Source: Streptomyces armeniacus
GTDB lineage: Bacteria; Actinomycetota; Actinomycetes; Streptomycetales; Streptomycetaceae
Length of the DNA: 64,000 bases
Direction: 5' to 3'
Assembly: GCF_003355155.1 (NCBI RefSeq)
Contig: NZ_CP031320.1
Location: 1,784,369 to 1,848,368, forward strand
How positions within the stretch are numbered: the first letter of the stretch is position 1; every line of letters begins with the position of its first letter. The notes beneath the pieces are model-generated. The model searched no databases. It saw only the letters and a program-made list of their open reading frames with translations, and was not told the origin of the DNA. Below are positions 41,947-50,695 of the stretch, piece after piece. A program made the translations under genes and the position numbers.

Positions 41947-43305
41947 TCAGCCCCCGTCCTGACCGCTTTCCGCCCGTGGCCACAGCCCCGGCTCCGGCGC
42001 GAAACGCACCCGCAGCTCCCCGTCCGCCAGCGCCGCCCCCGTGACCCGGCACCTGCGCAGCACGGAGGGCAACGGCAGCGTACGGCGGTACGGGCCGACG
42101 CCGACGGTCAGCTCGTCCCCGCGCCGTACGAGCCCCAACGCGTCCCGGCCCGCGCCCGGCAGGGGCAGCCGCCAGTGCAGCAGGCCCTCCTCGGCCAGCC
42201 GGTCCTCGACGGCGGCGGCACTGCCGGGCTCCGCGTCCATGCCGCGGACGGCCGGTGCCGGCAGCGCCGCCAGGTCGTGCGGGCCGCGCGGTTCCCGCCC
42301 CAGGTGCGGGAGTTCGGTCAGCGGCGCGTCGCCGGCGGCCTCGCGCAGTTCCTTGAGTACGGCCTGCTGCCGCCCGGAGAGTGCGGCCAGCCACTCGTCG
42401 GGGGAGCCGGTGGGCAGGACGCGGTTCGCGACGACCGCGTCGACGCGCAGGCCGTACAGCGCCAGGGCGGGCCGTACGGCACGGAGTGCCGCGACGGCGA
42501 GCGCGCCGCCGGGCTCGGTGACCAGCCGTACGGAGGTGCCCGCGGCGTCGATCACCCGCTGTACACCGGCGAGTTCGCGCTCCCAGCGCGCGGTGGCGCC
42601 GTACAGCCACTCCGCGGGCATCGGCACCCCGGCGAGCTGCGCGAGGACCGGGCGGAGCGCCCGCGCGGCCTGCTTCTCGGGCGGCAGCAGGCGCCGCAGG
42701 TAGCGGCGCAGCTGCTCGGGCAGCGCGAGGGCGGCGAGGGCCTCGGGCGCGGGCGGCAGGTCGGCGACGACCACGTCCCATGCGGGCCCGGTGGAGCCGT
42801 CCGTGCCGCCGGCCGCGCGCAGGGCGCGGAGCAGCGCGAAGGTGCCGGCGCCGGGCAGCGTGGTGAGTTCGTCCTCGGCGAGCGGCTCGGAGCCGGTGAA
42901 CTCCAGCGCGGCGCGTGCGTGCCGCTGGACGGCCAGGGCCTGCGCGCGGAAGTCCTCGTCGGGGTCGACGCGGGCCGCCCACAGCCCGGGTACGCCGTCC
43001 ACGGCGGCGGGCCGCAGCGGCCCGTACGCGTCCTCCGCCCCGTACGCCGGAGCGAGCGGCGCGTCCAGCACCGCCTCCAGCACCCCGTCCGGCGCGGTGC
43101 TCAGCAGCAGCGTGCGTGCGCCGCCCCGCGCGGCGCGCAGCGCGGTCGCGGCCGCGACGGTCGTACGGCCGCTGCCTCCCGCGCCGGTGACGAGCACCGT
43201 ACGGACGGCCGGTGCGGCCTCCGTACGGTCGTCGCCATCCGTACGGGCCTCTTCGGCCTCCGTACGGTCGTCGCCATCCGTGCGGTCCGGACCGTCGTCC
43301 GGCAT
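41947..43305 (-). CDS. ArsA-like ATPase with altered P loop
   Basis: 452 residues of the anion-transporting ATPase / SIMIBI fold. The phosphate-binding loop reads GAGGSGRTT, where the usual Walker lysine is Arg and the signature lysine (GKGG) is Ala, so ATP hydrolysis is doubtful. The switch region DVVVADLPPAPE and the C-terminal small-beta domain (LRVRFAPEPGLW) resemble ArsA/Get3 homologues of actinobacteria. The first 35 residues contain a tandem TDGDDRTEA repeat. It ends 92 bases before the DUF5304 gene and begins one base from the SRPBCC gene. Confidence 0.82.
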   Translation of the reverse strand: MPDDGPDRTDGDDRTEAEEARTDGDDRTEAAPAVRTVLVTGAGGSGRTTVAAATALRAARGGARTLLLSTAPDGVLEAVLDAPLAPAYGAEDAYGPLRPAAVDGVPGLWAARVDPDEDFRAQALAVQRHARAALEFTGSEPLAEDELTTLPGAGTFALLRALRAAGGTDGSTGPAWDVVVADLPPAPEALAALALPEQLRRYLRRLLPPEKQAARALRPVLAQLAGVPMPAEWLYGATARWERELAGVQRVIDAAGTSVRLVTEPGGALAVAALRAVRPALALYGLRVDAVVANRVLPTGSPDEWLAALSGRQQAVLKELREAAGDAPLTELPHLGREPRGPHDLAALPAPAVRGMDAEPGSAAAVEDRLAEEGLLHWRLPLPGAGRDALGLVRRGDELTVGVGPYRRTLPLPSVLRRCRVTGAALADGELRVRFAPEPGLWPRAESGQDGG

Positions 43306-43306
43306 C

Positions 43307-43795
43307 TCAGGGACGGTCGCCTTTCGACGCGTCCGGCCCGCCCTCCGGGCCGCCCGCGCCCGACTCGACGCGCTTCTTCAGCCCGTCCAGCGCGCGGTCG
43401 ATGATGACCTTCTCCGCCTTGCGCTTGATCATCCCGAGCATGGGGATCTTGACGTCCACGGTCAGCTGGTACGTGACCTTCGTGCTCGCGCCGCCGGACA
43501 GCGGCGCCAGCACGTACGAGCCGTCCAGCGCGCGCAGCATCTGCGACTTGACCAGGTGCCAGCGCACCTCGTGCTCGCCGGCCCACTCGTACTCGAGCGT
43601 GTGCTCGTCCTTGATCGCGCCGGCGTCCAGCAGGAGGCGTACCTGTTCGGCGCGCCCGTCGGAGTCAGAGGAGAGCACCTCGGCCTCCTTGACCTCGCCG
43701 GTCCACTCGGGATAGCGCCCGAAGTCCGAGATCACACCCATGACTTCGGTGGGTGCCGCTTCGATGGTGATGCTCGAGCTGGTGTGTTCCGCCAT
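43307..43795 (-). CDS. SRPBCC (START-like) family protein
   Basis: 162 residues of the polyketide cyclase / lipid-binding fold. It opens SSSITIEAAPTEVMGVISDF, has GRYPEWTGEVKEAEVLSSD, and ends with an amphipathic helix KVIIDRALDGLKKRVESG. It probably binds a hydrophobic ligand. ATG 43795 lies 8 bases after GGAG. It sits one base upstream of the ArsA-like gene in the same direction, so the two are likely cotranscribed. Confidence 0.85.
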   Translation of the reverse strand: MAEHTSSSITIEAAPTEVMGVISDFGRYPEWTGEVKEAEVLSSDSDGRAEQVRLLLDAGAIKDEHTLEYEWAGEHEVRWHLVKSQMLRALDGSYVLAPLSGGASTKVTYQLTVDVKIPMLGMIKRKAEKVIIDRALDGLKKRVESGAGGPEGGPDASKGDRP

Positions 43796-43903
43796 CGCCG
43801 TGGCTCCTCCGCTTGCCCGTGCCGCTGCTGCCGTGTGCGCTGGAAGGCTACCGCGCGGTTGGGGTGCCGCCGTCATCTGCCGTCCGGCAGCTGCCCGGTG
43901 GCC

Positions 43904-44665
43904 TCACCACTCCAGTACCCACGGCGTACCGGTGTGGTTGAAGTGCCCCACGTTCACGCACTCCGTGCGCCCGATCCGCATCCGCCGCTCCAGCGGCTGG
44001 TGCACGTGCCCGAAGAGGTGGAACCGCGGCCGTATGGTGCGCACCGCCTCCAGCAGCGCCGCGCTGCCGCGCTCGAAGCGGCGGGCGACGGTGTCGTAGC
44101 ACAGCTCCGGGACCTCGGGCGGAATGTGCGAGCACAGCACGTCGACCTCGCCGAGCGCGGCGATCTTCGCGGCGTACGTCTCCTCGTCGATCTCGTACGG
44201 GGTGCGCATCGGGCTGGGCAGCCCGCCGCCCACGAAGCCGAACCGGAGCCCGCCTATGTCGGCGGTCTCGCCGTCCAGCACGGTCGTGCCGTCGCCGGCG
44301 TACTCGGGCCACAGCGGCGGCATGTCGACATTGCCGTACGTCGCGTACGTAGGGGTCGGGAAGGCCGCGAACAGCTCGGCGTACTGCCTGCGTACGGCGG
44401 CCTCCACGGTCGCCTTCCGGTCCACGCCCGCCCACAGCCGCGCCGACAGCTCGCGGGCCTCGGTGAAGCGGCGTGCGGTGCGCAGCTCGACGATCAGGTC
44501 CGCGTTCTCCACGCCGAACAGCTCGGGGAAGATGCCGCGCGAGTGGTCGGCGTAGTCGAGGAACAGCAGGAGGTCGCCGAGGCAGACGAGCGCGTCCGCG
44601 CCGTCACCCGCCCTGGCGAGGTCGCGGCTGTTGCCGTGTACGTCGCTCACCACATGCACTCGCAT
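43904..44665 (-). CDS. metallophosphoesterase
   Basis: 253 residues of the calcineurin-like fold. Metal-binding motifs are VVSDVHGNS, VCLGDLLLF, TYGNVDMPP (the GN[HD] position), CSHIPPE and FGHVHQPLERR. It hydrolyses phosphoesters; the substrate is unknown. ATG 44665 starts at the fold (MRVHVVSDVHGN). It is divergent from the acyl-CoA ligase gene across 264 bases in which I see no clear promoter. Confidence 0.88.
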   Translation of the reverse strand: MRVHVVSDVHGNSRDLARAGDGADALVCLGDLLLFLDYADHSRGIFPELFGVENADLIVELRTARRFTEARELSARLWAGVDRKATVEAAVRRQYAELFAAFPTPTYATYGNVDMPPLWPEYAGDGTTVLDGETADIGGLRFGFVGGGLPSPMRTPYEIDEETYAAKIAALGEVDVLCSHIPPEVPELCYDTVARRFERGSAALLEAVRTIRPRFHLFGHVHQPLERRMRIGRTECVNVGHFNHTGTPWVLEW

Positions 44666-44929
44666 GGGCTCACCTTAGATGTGCTGTCCAGTCACACGAT
44701 GTCCACCTGCGGCGATTCCCGGCCCCTCGGGGTGTGCACTAACCTTTCGGCAAGGCGTGTCCGGGCGCGCGTGTGACGGAGCGAACATCTCACCGCCGCC
44801 CCCTATCCCCATGGCTTTACCAGTGGGTAACGTCCGGGCCGTCATCCTTCAGGATCCCCGGAGATCTTGGACCGAGTCCACGGAGGCCGCCCCGCAAGGT
44901 CCCCGTCCGGCGCCGACGAGGAGCAGCAG

Positions 44930-46747
44930 TTGCGCGAGTTCAGCCTTCCGGCCCTTTACGAGGTCCCCGCGGACGGAAATCTGACCGACCTCATCCGTCG
45001 TAACGCCGCTCAGCATCCCGACGTTCCCGTGATCGCCCGGAAGCGCGGTGGTGTCTGGGAGGACGTCACCGCGGCCGGCTTCCTCGCCGAGGTGCACGCC
45101 GCCGCGCGCGGCCTGATCGCCGCCGGTGTGCAGGTCGGGGACCGCGTGGCGCTGATGTCCCGCACCCGCTACGAGTGGACGCTGCTGGACTTCGCGATCT
45201 GGAGCGCGGGCGCCGTCACGGTGCCGGTGTACGAGACCAGCTCGCCGGAGCAGCTCGCCTGGATCCTGGGCGACTCGGGCGCGGTCGCCGCGGTGGTCGA
45301 GACGGAGGCGCACGCCAAGGCGCTGGACGCCGTACGGGACCGGCTGCCCGCGCTGACCGACGTATGGCAGATCGAGTCCTCGCCCCGCGACCCCGAGGGG
45401 CGGGGCGCCGTCGCCGAGCTGACCGCGGCCGGCGACGGTGTCCCCGACGCGACCGTGGACGCGCGTAGCTCCGCGCCGAACGCCGACTCGCCCGCCACCA
45501 TCGTCTACACCTCCGGCACCACCGGCCGCCCCAAGGGCTGCGTCCTCACCCACCGCAGCTTCTTCGCCGAGTGCGGGAACGTGGTGGAACGTCTCGGCGC
45601 CCTCTTCCGCACCGGCGAGTCGTCCGTCCTCCTCTTCCTTCCCGTCGCGCACGTCTTCGGGCGGCTCGTCCAGGTCGCCGCGGTGATGGCACCGGTCAAG
45701 CTCGGCCACGTGTCCGACGTGAAGACACTGACCGACGAACTGGCCGCGTTCCGCCCGACCATGGTCCTGGGCGTGCCCCGCGTCTTCGAGAAGGTCTACA
45801 ACTCCGCGCGTGCGCAGGCCCAGGCGGGCGGCAAGGGCCGGATCTTCGACAAGGCGGCGGACACGGCCATCGCGTACAGCCGCGCGCTGGACACCCGCGA
45901 GGGCCCGTCGCTCCGGCTGCGGCTCCGGCACAAGGTCTTCGACCGGCTGGTCTACGGCAAGCTGCGCGCGGTGCTCGGCGGCCGCGCCACCCACGCCATC
46001 TCCGGCGGCGCACCGCTCGGCGAGCGGCTGGGCCACTTCTACCGCGGCATCGGCTTCACCGTGCTGGAGGGCTACGGCCTCACTGAGTCCTGTGCCGCCA
46101 CCGCCTTCAACCCGTACGACCGGCAGAAGACCGGCACCGTGGGGCAGCCGCTGCCCGGCTCCGTGATCCGGATCGCCGACGACGGCGAGGTGATGCTGCA
46201 CGGCGAGCACCTCTTCACCGGTTACTGGAACAACGAGCAGGCCACCGAGGACGCCCTCGCCGACGGCTGGTTCCACACAGGCGACATCGGCTCCCTGGAC
46301 GCGGACGGCTACCTCACGATCACCGGCCGCAAGAAGGAGATCCTGGTGACGGCGGGCGGCAAGAACGTCGCCCCGGCCGTCATCGAGGACCGCATCCGCG
46401 CGCACGCCCTGGTCGCGGAGTGCATCGTCGTCGGCGACGGCAGGCCGTTCGTCGGGGCGCTGCTCACCGTGGACGAGGAGTTCCTGCCGCGCTGGGCCGA
46501 GGAGCACGGCAAGGCCGCGCTCACGCACTCGGAGCTGCTGGCCGATCCGGAACTGCTGGCGGAGCTGCAGCAGGCGGTGGACCACGGGAACGCGGCGGTG
46601 TCCAAGGCGGAGTCGGTACGGAAGTTCCGCGTGCTGGCGGCCCAGTTCAGCGAGGAGTCGGGGCACCTCACCCCGTCGCTGAAGCTGAAGCGGAACGTGG
46701 TCGCGAAGGACTTCGCGGGCGACATCGAGGCCCTCTACGGGGGGTGA
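44930..46747 (+). CDS. long-chain fatty acid-CoA ligase / AMP-dependent synthetase
   Basis: 605 residues of the ANL superfamily. The AMP-binding P loop is TIVYTSGTTGRPKGC (about 185-199), A5 is VLEGYGLTESCA, A7 is GWFHTGDIG and A8 is DGYLTITGRKKEILVTAGGKN (partly quoted motif, Lys present). It activates a fatty acid to acyl-AMP and then acyl-CoA. I place the start at TTG 44930 (MREFSLPALYEV) because GAGGAG lies 6 bases upstream and homology begins there; an ATG-initiated extension from 44867 is less likely. Confidence 0.92.
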   Translation: MREFSLPALYEVPADGNLTDLIRRNAAQHPDVPVIARKRGGVWEDVTAAGFLAEVHAAARGLIAAGVQVGDRVALMSRTRYEWTLLDFAIWSAGAVTVPVYETSSPEQLAWILGDSGAVAAVVETEAHAKALDAVRDRLPALTDVWQIESSPRDPEGRGAVAELTAAGDGVPDATVDARSSAPNADSPATIVYTSGTTGRPKGCVLTHRSFFAECGNVVERLGALFRTGESSVLLFLPVAHVFGRLVQVAAVMAPVKLGHVSDVKTLTDELAAFRPTMVLGVPRVFEKVYNSARAQAQAGGKGRIFDKAADTAIAYSRALDTREGPSLRLRLRHKVFDRLVYGKLRAVLGGRATHAISGGAPLGERLGHFYRGIGFTVLEGYGLTESCAATAFNPYDRQKTGTVGQPLPGSVIRIADDGEVMLHGEHLFTGYWNNEQATEDALADGWFHTGDIGSLDADGYLTITGRKKEILVTAGGKNVAPAVIEDRIRAHALVAECIVVGDGRPFVGALLTVDEEFLPRWAEEHGKAALTHSELLADPELLAELQQAVDHGNAAVSKAESVRKFRVLAAQFSEESGHLTPSLKLKRNVVAKDFAGDIEALYGG

Positions 46748-46906
46748 CCCGCGACACGTGCGCGGAGCCCGTACGCGGGGGCGCGCGGGAGCCCGTACGG
46801 CGGGCGGCCGGTTCCGTACGACGGGTGCGCGCCGTGCCGCCGTACACTGACCCGTCTCATTCACCGGTCCGGCGTAATGTCCGCGCCCGCGACCACGTAA
46901 CCTGGG

Positions 46907-48259
46907 GTGGTGACCGTGAACGCCAATTCCGACGCCGGTGTCCGCACCTGGCGAGACCTGCCCGCGGCGCAGCAGCCTGACTGGCCGGACCGCGAGGCTC
47001 TGCGCGCAGCCACCGCCGAGCTCGAGTCGTATCCGCCGCTCGTCTTCGCCGGCGAGTGCGACCTGCTCACGGAGCGGCTGGGCGCCGTCGCCAGGGGCGA
47101 GGCTTTCCTGCTGCAGGGCGGTGACTGCGCGGAGGCGTTCGACGCCGTCTCGGCGGAGCACATCCGGAACAAGATGAAGACCCTGCTCCAGATGGGCGCG
47201 GTCCTCACGTACGCCGGCTCCGTGCCCGTGGTGAAGGTCGGCCGCATCGCCGGGCAGTACAGCAAGCCGCGCTCCAAGCCGACCGAGACCCGCGACGGCG
47301 TGACCCTGCCGACGTACCGCGGTGACTCGGTGAACGGCTTCGAGTTCACCGCCGAGGCCCGCACGCCCGACCCGGAGCGGCTCAAGCGGATGTACCACGC
47401 GTCCGCCTCCACGCTGAACCTCGTGCGCGCCTTCGCCACGGGCGGCTACGCCGACCTGCGCCAGGTGCACGCCTGGAACCAGGACTTCGTCAAGAGCTCG
47501 CCGTCCGGGCAGCGCTACGAAGCGCTGGCGCGCGAGATCGACCAGGCGATGAAGTTCATGCACGCCTGCGGCACCGACCCGGAGGAGCTCAAGACGGTCG
47601 AGTTCTACGCCTCGCACGAGGCGCTGCTGCTCGACTACGAGAGCGCGCTGACCCGTACGGACTCGCGCAGCGGCAACCTCTACGACGTGTCCGGGCACAT
47701 GCTCTGGATCGGCGAGCGCACCCGGCAACTGGACGGCGCGCACATCGAGTTCGCGTCCCAGGTGCGGAACCCGATCGGCGTCAAGCTCGGCCCGAACAGC
47801 ACGCCCGAGGACGCGCTGACGCTCATCGACCGGCTCGACCCGGACCGCGTACCGGGCCGGCTCACGTTCATCACCAGGATGGGCGCGGACAAGATCCGCG
47901 ACCGGCTGCCGACGCTGGTGGAGAAGGTCACCGCGTCCGGTGCGCGGGTGGCGTGGGTGTGCGACCCGATGCACGGCAACACCTTCGAGGCCGCCAGCGG
48001 GCACAAGACGCGGCGCTTCGACGACGTGCTGGACGAGGTCAAGGGCTTCTTCGAGGTGCACAAGGGCCTGGGCACGCACCCCGGCGGCATCCACGTGGAG
48101 CTCACCGGGGACGACGTGACGGAGTGCGTGGGCGGCGGCGACGAGATCTTCGTCGACGACCTGCACCAGCGGTACGAGACGGCGTGCGACCCGCGGCTCA
48201 ACCGCAGCCAGTCGCTGGACCTGGCCTTCCTGGTGGCGGAGATGTACCGCGACCAGTGA
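46907..48259 (+). CDS. class II 3-deoxy-7-phosphoheptulonate synthase
   Basis: 450 residues. Motifs include LLQGGDCAEAF, VGRIAGQYSKPRS, the phosphate site ASQVRNPIGVKLGPN and WVCDPMHGNTFEA near the metal ligands. It joins phosphoenolpyruvate and erythrose-4-phosphate in the first shikimate step. Starts at GTG 46907, with another GTG at the next codon. The product of this pathway (chorismate) is the substrate of the anthranilate synthase whose fragment lies at 32.8 kb. Confidence 0.95.
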   Translation: MVTVNANSDAGVRTWRDLPAAQQPDWPDREALRAATAELESYPPLVFAGECDLLTERLGAVARGEAFLLQGGDCAEAFDAVSAEHIRNKMKTLLQMGAVLTYAGSVPVVKVGRIAGQYSKPRSKPTETRDGVTLPTYRGDSVNGFEFTAEARTPDPERLKRMYHASASTLNLVRAFATGGYADLRQVHAWNQDFVKSSPSGQRYEALAREIDQAMKFMHACGTDPEELKTVEFYASHEALLLDYESALTRTDSRSGNLYDVSGHMLWIGERTRQLDGAHIEFASQVRNPIGVKLGPNSTPEDALTLIDRLDPDRVPGRLTFITRMGADKIRDRLPTLVEKVTASGARVAWVCDPMHGNTFEAASGHKTRRFDDVLDEVKGFFEVHKGLGTHPGGIHVELTGDDVTECVGGGDEIFVDDLHQRYETACDPRLNRSQSLDLAFLVAEMYRDQ

Positions 48260-48317
48260 GCCGCGACGAGCGAGCGCGCGACGAGCGAGCCGCGGCGAGT
48301 GAGCGCTGAGCGCCGGC

Positions 48318-48360
48318 CCGTGGGGTCCGTGTCACCTGCGGTGTGACCCGGGCCCCACGG
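48318..48360. terminator. terminator after DAHP synthase
   Basis: An 18-bp stem with two mismatches, CCGTGGGG...GTGTCAC pairing with GTGACCCG...CCCCACGG, and a 7-base loop. It lies 58 bases past the stop codon and before the iron box of the next gene. Confidence 0.75.
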
Positions 48361-48385
48361 CGTTTGGTGGACGGCGCGGGCCGGG

Positions 48386-48404
48386 TAAGGTTAGGGTTAC
48401 CTCA
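48386..48404. promoter_or_regulatory. iron box (DmdR/IdeR-type operator)
   Basis: TAAGGTTAGGGTTACCTCA matches 15 of 19 positions of the actinobacterial iron-box consensus TTAGGTTAGGCTAACCTAA. It is centred 56 bases upstream of the bfd start, so the gene is probably repressed by DmdR1 when iron is plentiful. Confidence 0.7.
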
Positions 48405-48450
48405 CTGTCAACGGGCTCCGGGAGAGCCGTGCCGAGCTGGAGGTGACCGC

Positions 48451-48792
48451 GTGTACGTCTGCTCGTGCTTCGGCATCACCGAAGAGCAGGTCCGTGAGCA
48501 CGCGGAGGCCGGAGCCTGCACCCCGCGCCAGATGGCCTCCGCCAGCAAGGCGGGCACCGACTGCGGCTCGTGCGTCCGCCGCATCCAGGGCCTCCTCGGA
48601 CGCGGCAGCTGCCCGCGCCGCGCGGGCATCGAGCAGAGCGAGCCCGCACTCCCGCCCTCGGCGGCGCCCCAGCCGGGCGTACGCGAACCGGGCGCCCACG
48701 AACCCGCCGTACGCGAACCGGGCGTCCTCGAGCCCGCGGCCGTACAGCGTGCCGCCGCTCAGTCTCCTGCCGTTCAGCCCGCCGCCGCCTGA
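48451..48792 (+). CDS. bfd: bacterioferritin-associated ferredoxin
   Basis: 113 residues. The first ~55 form a BFD-like [2Fe-2S] domain with four Cys in VCSCFGIT and TDCGSCVRR. The remaining half is an Ala/Pro/Glu-rich tail with repeats of PxVREPG, longer than the usual ~65-75-residue protein. It donates electrons to bacterioferritin to release stored iron. GTG 48451 follows GGAGG. The iron box upstream fits induction under iron starvation. Confidence 0.88.
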   Translation: MYVCSCFGITEEQVREHAEAGACTPRQMASASKAGTDCGSCVRRIQGLLGRGSCPRRAGIEQSEPALPPSAAPQPGVREPGAHEPAVREPGVLEPAAVQRAAAQSPAVQPAAA

Positions 48793-48867
48793 CACCGTCT
48801 GAGGTGCGGGCCCGCTTCCCCGGGCGGATAATCCCTGCCAGGGCGACAGCGCGGGAGGCCGAGCGAC

Positions 48868-49320
48868 ATGGCACACACCGTCCGGCATCAGCCGGTCCAC
48901 CAGGGATTCGCCGGGGGGATCGTGGTCTTCGGGGCGGTGATGCTGCTCATCGCCGGCGTCCTCGACGTCTTCCGCGGCATCGTGGCCATCGCCAAGGACG
49001 ATCTGATCGTGGCGACGCCCGACTACACCTTCGAGTTCGACACGGCGGGCTGGGGCTGGGTGCATCTGATCCTGGGCGCCGCCACCGTGCTCGTCGCGTT
49101 CGGTCTGTTCTCCGGCAGCCTCTGGGCCCGCGTCGTCGGCGTGGTGATGGCGGGGCTGCTCATCGTGTCGAGCTTCCTGTCGCTGCCGTACTACCCGGTG
49201 TGGTCCATCGTGCTGATGGCCATGTCCGCGCTCGTCATCTGGGCGCTGTGCACGATGCCTTCGGGCGCGGGCGCGGGCGCGGGCGCGGGGGAGGCGGGCG
49301 GCGACCGTACCGCCCCCTGA
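48868..49320 (+). CDS. DUF7144-family membrane protein
   Basis: 150 residues with four membrane helices. It starts with a soluble FAGGIVVFGAVMLLIAGVLD segment, continues through FEFDTAGWGWVHLILGAATV and ends in a Gly/Ala-rich tail. The layout matches the small actinobacterial DUF7144 family. Function is unknown to me. It is convergent with bfr across 53 bases of G/C-rich inverted repeat. Confidence 0.75.
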   Translation: MAHTVRHQPVHQGFAGGIVVFGAVMLLIAGVLDVFRGIVAIAKDDLIVATPDYTFEFDTAGWGWVHLILGAATVLVAFGLFSGSLWARVVGVVMAGLLIVSSFLSLPYYPVWSIVLMAMSALVIWALCTMPSGAGAGAGAGEAGGDRTAP

Positions 49321-49373
49321 CGGCGGCGGCCGGGCGGGACCGGCCCCGCGCCCGCCGCCGCCCGCGGCCGGGC

Positions 49374-49853
49374 TCAGCTGTCGGGCTGCTCGATCAGCTG
49401 CGAGATGTAGAGCGGCTCGCCGAGCTTCTCGATGAGTTCCAGCTGCGTGTCGAGGTAGTCGATGTGGTGCTCCTCGTCCGCGAGAATCTCCTCGAAGATG
49501 TTCGCCGAGGTGATGTCACCCTTGGCGCGCATGACCTCGATCCCGCGGCGCAGCCTGTCGATCGCCTCCACCTCGATCTGCCGGTCGGCCTGGAACATCT
49601 CGGTGACCGTCTGGCCGACACGTACGTGGAACAGCCGCTGGTAGTTGGGCAGGCCCTCGAGGAAGAGAATGCGGTCGGTGAGCCGTTCCGCATGGCGCAT
49701 CTCGTCGAACGATTCGGAACGCGTGTACTTGGCGAGCTTGGGCCAGCCGAAGTTCTCCTGCATCTTGGCGTGCAGGAAGTACTGGTTGATCGCCGTCAGC
49801 TCGGCGGTCAGCTGCTCGTTGAGGAATTCGATGACCTCGGGATCGCCCTGCAT
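49374..49853 (-). CDS. bfr: bacterioferritin
   Basis: 159 residues of the ferritin fold. Ferroxidase ligands occur in NEQLTAELTAINQYF (Glu), SFDEMRHAERL (Glu, His), VEAIDRL (Glu) and ADEEHHIDYL (Glu, His). The haem-binding Met is in DEMRHAE. It forms a 24-mer that oxidises and stores iron. ATG 49853 follows GGAAGGAG. Its partner Bfd is on the other strand about 1 kb to the left. Confidence 0.94.
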   Translation of the reverse strand: MQGDPEVIEFLNEQLTAELTAINQYFLHAKMQENFGWPKLAKYTRSESFDEMRHAERLTDRILFLEGLPNYQRLFHVRVGQTVTEMFQADRQIEVEAIDRLRRGIEVMRAKGDITSANIFEEILADEEHHIDYLDTQLELIEKLGEPLYISQLIEQPDS

Positions 49854-50037
49854 GGCAGCGGGCTCCTTCCACACGTGAATCGGAGGATGTGCGCGCGCAT
49901 CCTCGCACCGCTGTGGCGAGCCGGTCCAGTAAGTGCAGGCTTAGCAAAGTTACCGGAATTGCCCGGATTTAAGGATTGTGTAGGTTGCAGGCGGGGGGCG
50001 GTCAGGGGCACCCGGGGTGGTCTGTCACCATGGACGT

Positions 50038-50661
50038 ATGGGTCAGCCGGAAAGCCGCGAATCGGAGCAAGCGCAGCTTCCGCCGGGACAGCGACTGCAG
50101 CGAGGCTGGCCGGTGACCCACTACGGGCCGGTGCCGAAATTCCGGCCGGAGCGCTGGGAATTCCGGGTGTTCGGCGTGACCGCCGACGCGGACAAGCACT
50201 GCTGGTCGCACGAGGAGTTCAGTGCGCTGCCTTACGAGACCGCGGTGGCGGATCTGCACTGCGTCACCAAGTTCAGCATGCTGGGCGCCGAATGGGGCGG
50301 AGTGAGCACCCGTACGATCCTGGAGCTGGCGCCGCCGGGCCCGGAGGCCACGCACGTCATGGTGTGGGCGGAGTACGGCTTCAGCTCGAATCTGCGGCTT
50401 TCCGATTTCACCGCGGAGAACGCCCTCTTCGCCACCCACCGCGACGGCGAACTGCTGACGGCCGAGCACGGATTCCCCGTACGGCTGATCGTGCCGCACC
50501 TGTATGCCTGGAAAGGGCCGAAGTGGGTGCGCGGCATCGAGTACATGTCGGCGGACCGGCGCGGCTTCTGGGAGGAGCGGGGCTACCACAACATCGGCGA
50601 CCCCTGGCAGGAGCAGCGCTACTCCTACCAGGAGGAGCCGGGGGACGGGCCCGGGCTCTAG
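50038..50661 (+). CDS. sulfite-oxidase-like molybdopterin oxidoreductase
   Basis: 207 residues, a single molybdopterin-binding domain of the sulfite oxidase/MsrP type. The molybdenum-ligating Cys is in DLHCVTKFS (about 75-83), followed by WGGVSTRTILEL and AYGFSSN-like substrate-loop sequence. There is no dimerisation domain and no Tat signal. It is probably a cytoplasmic oxidase of unknown substrate. ATG 50038 is used; an upstream in-frame ATG adds seven residues. Confidence 0.85.
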   Translation: MGQPESRESEQAQLPPGQRLQRGWPVTHYGPVPKFRPERWEFRVFGVTADADKHCWSHEEFSALPYETAVADLHCVTKFSMLGAEWGGVSTRTILELAPPGPEATHVMVWAEYGFSSNLRLSDFTAENALFATHRDGELLTAEHGFPVRLIVPHLYAWKGPKWVRGIEYMSADRRGFWEERGYHNIGDPWQEQRYSYQEEPGDGPGL

Positions 50662-50695
50662 CCGCCGCCCCTGCCGTCCCCCGTACTCCCGGCGG

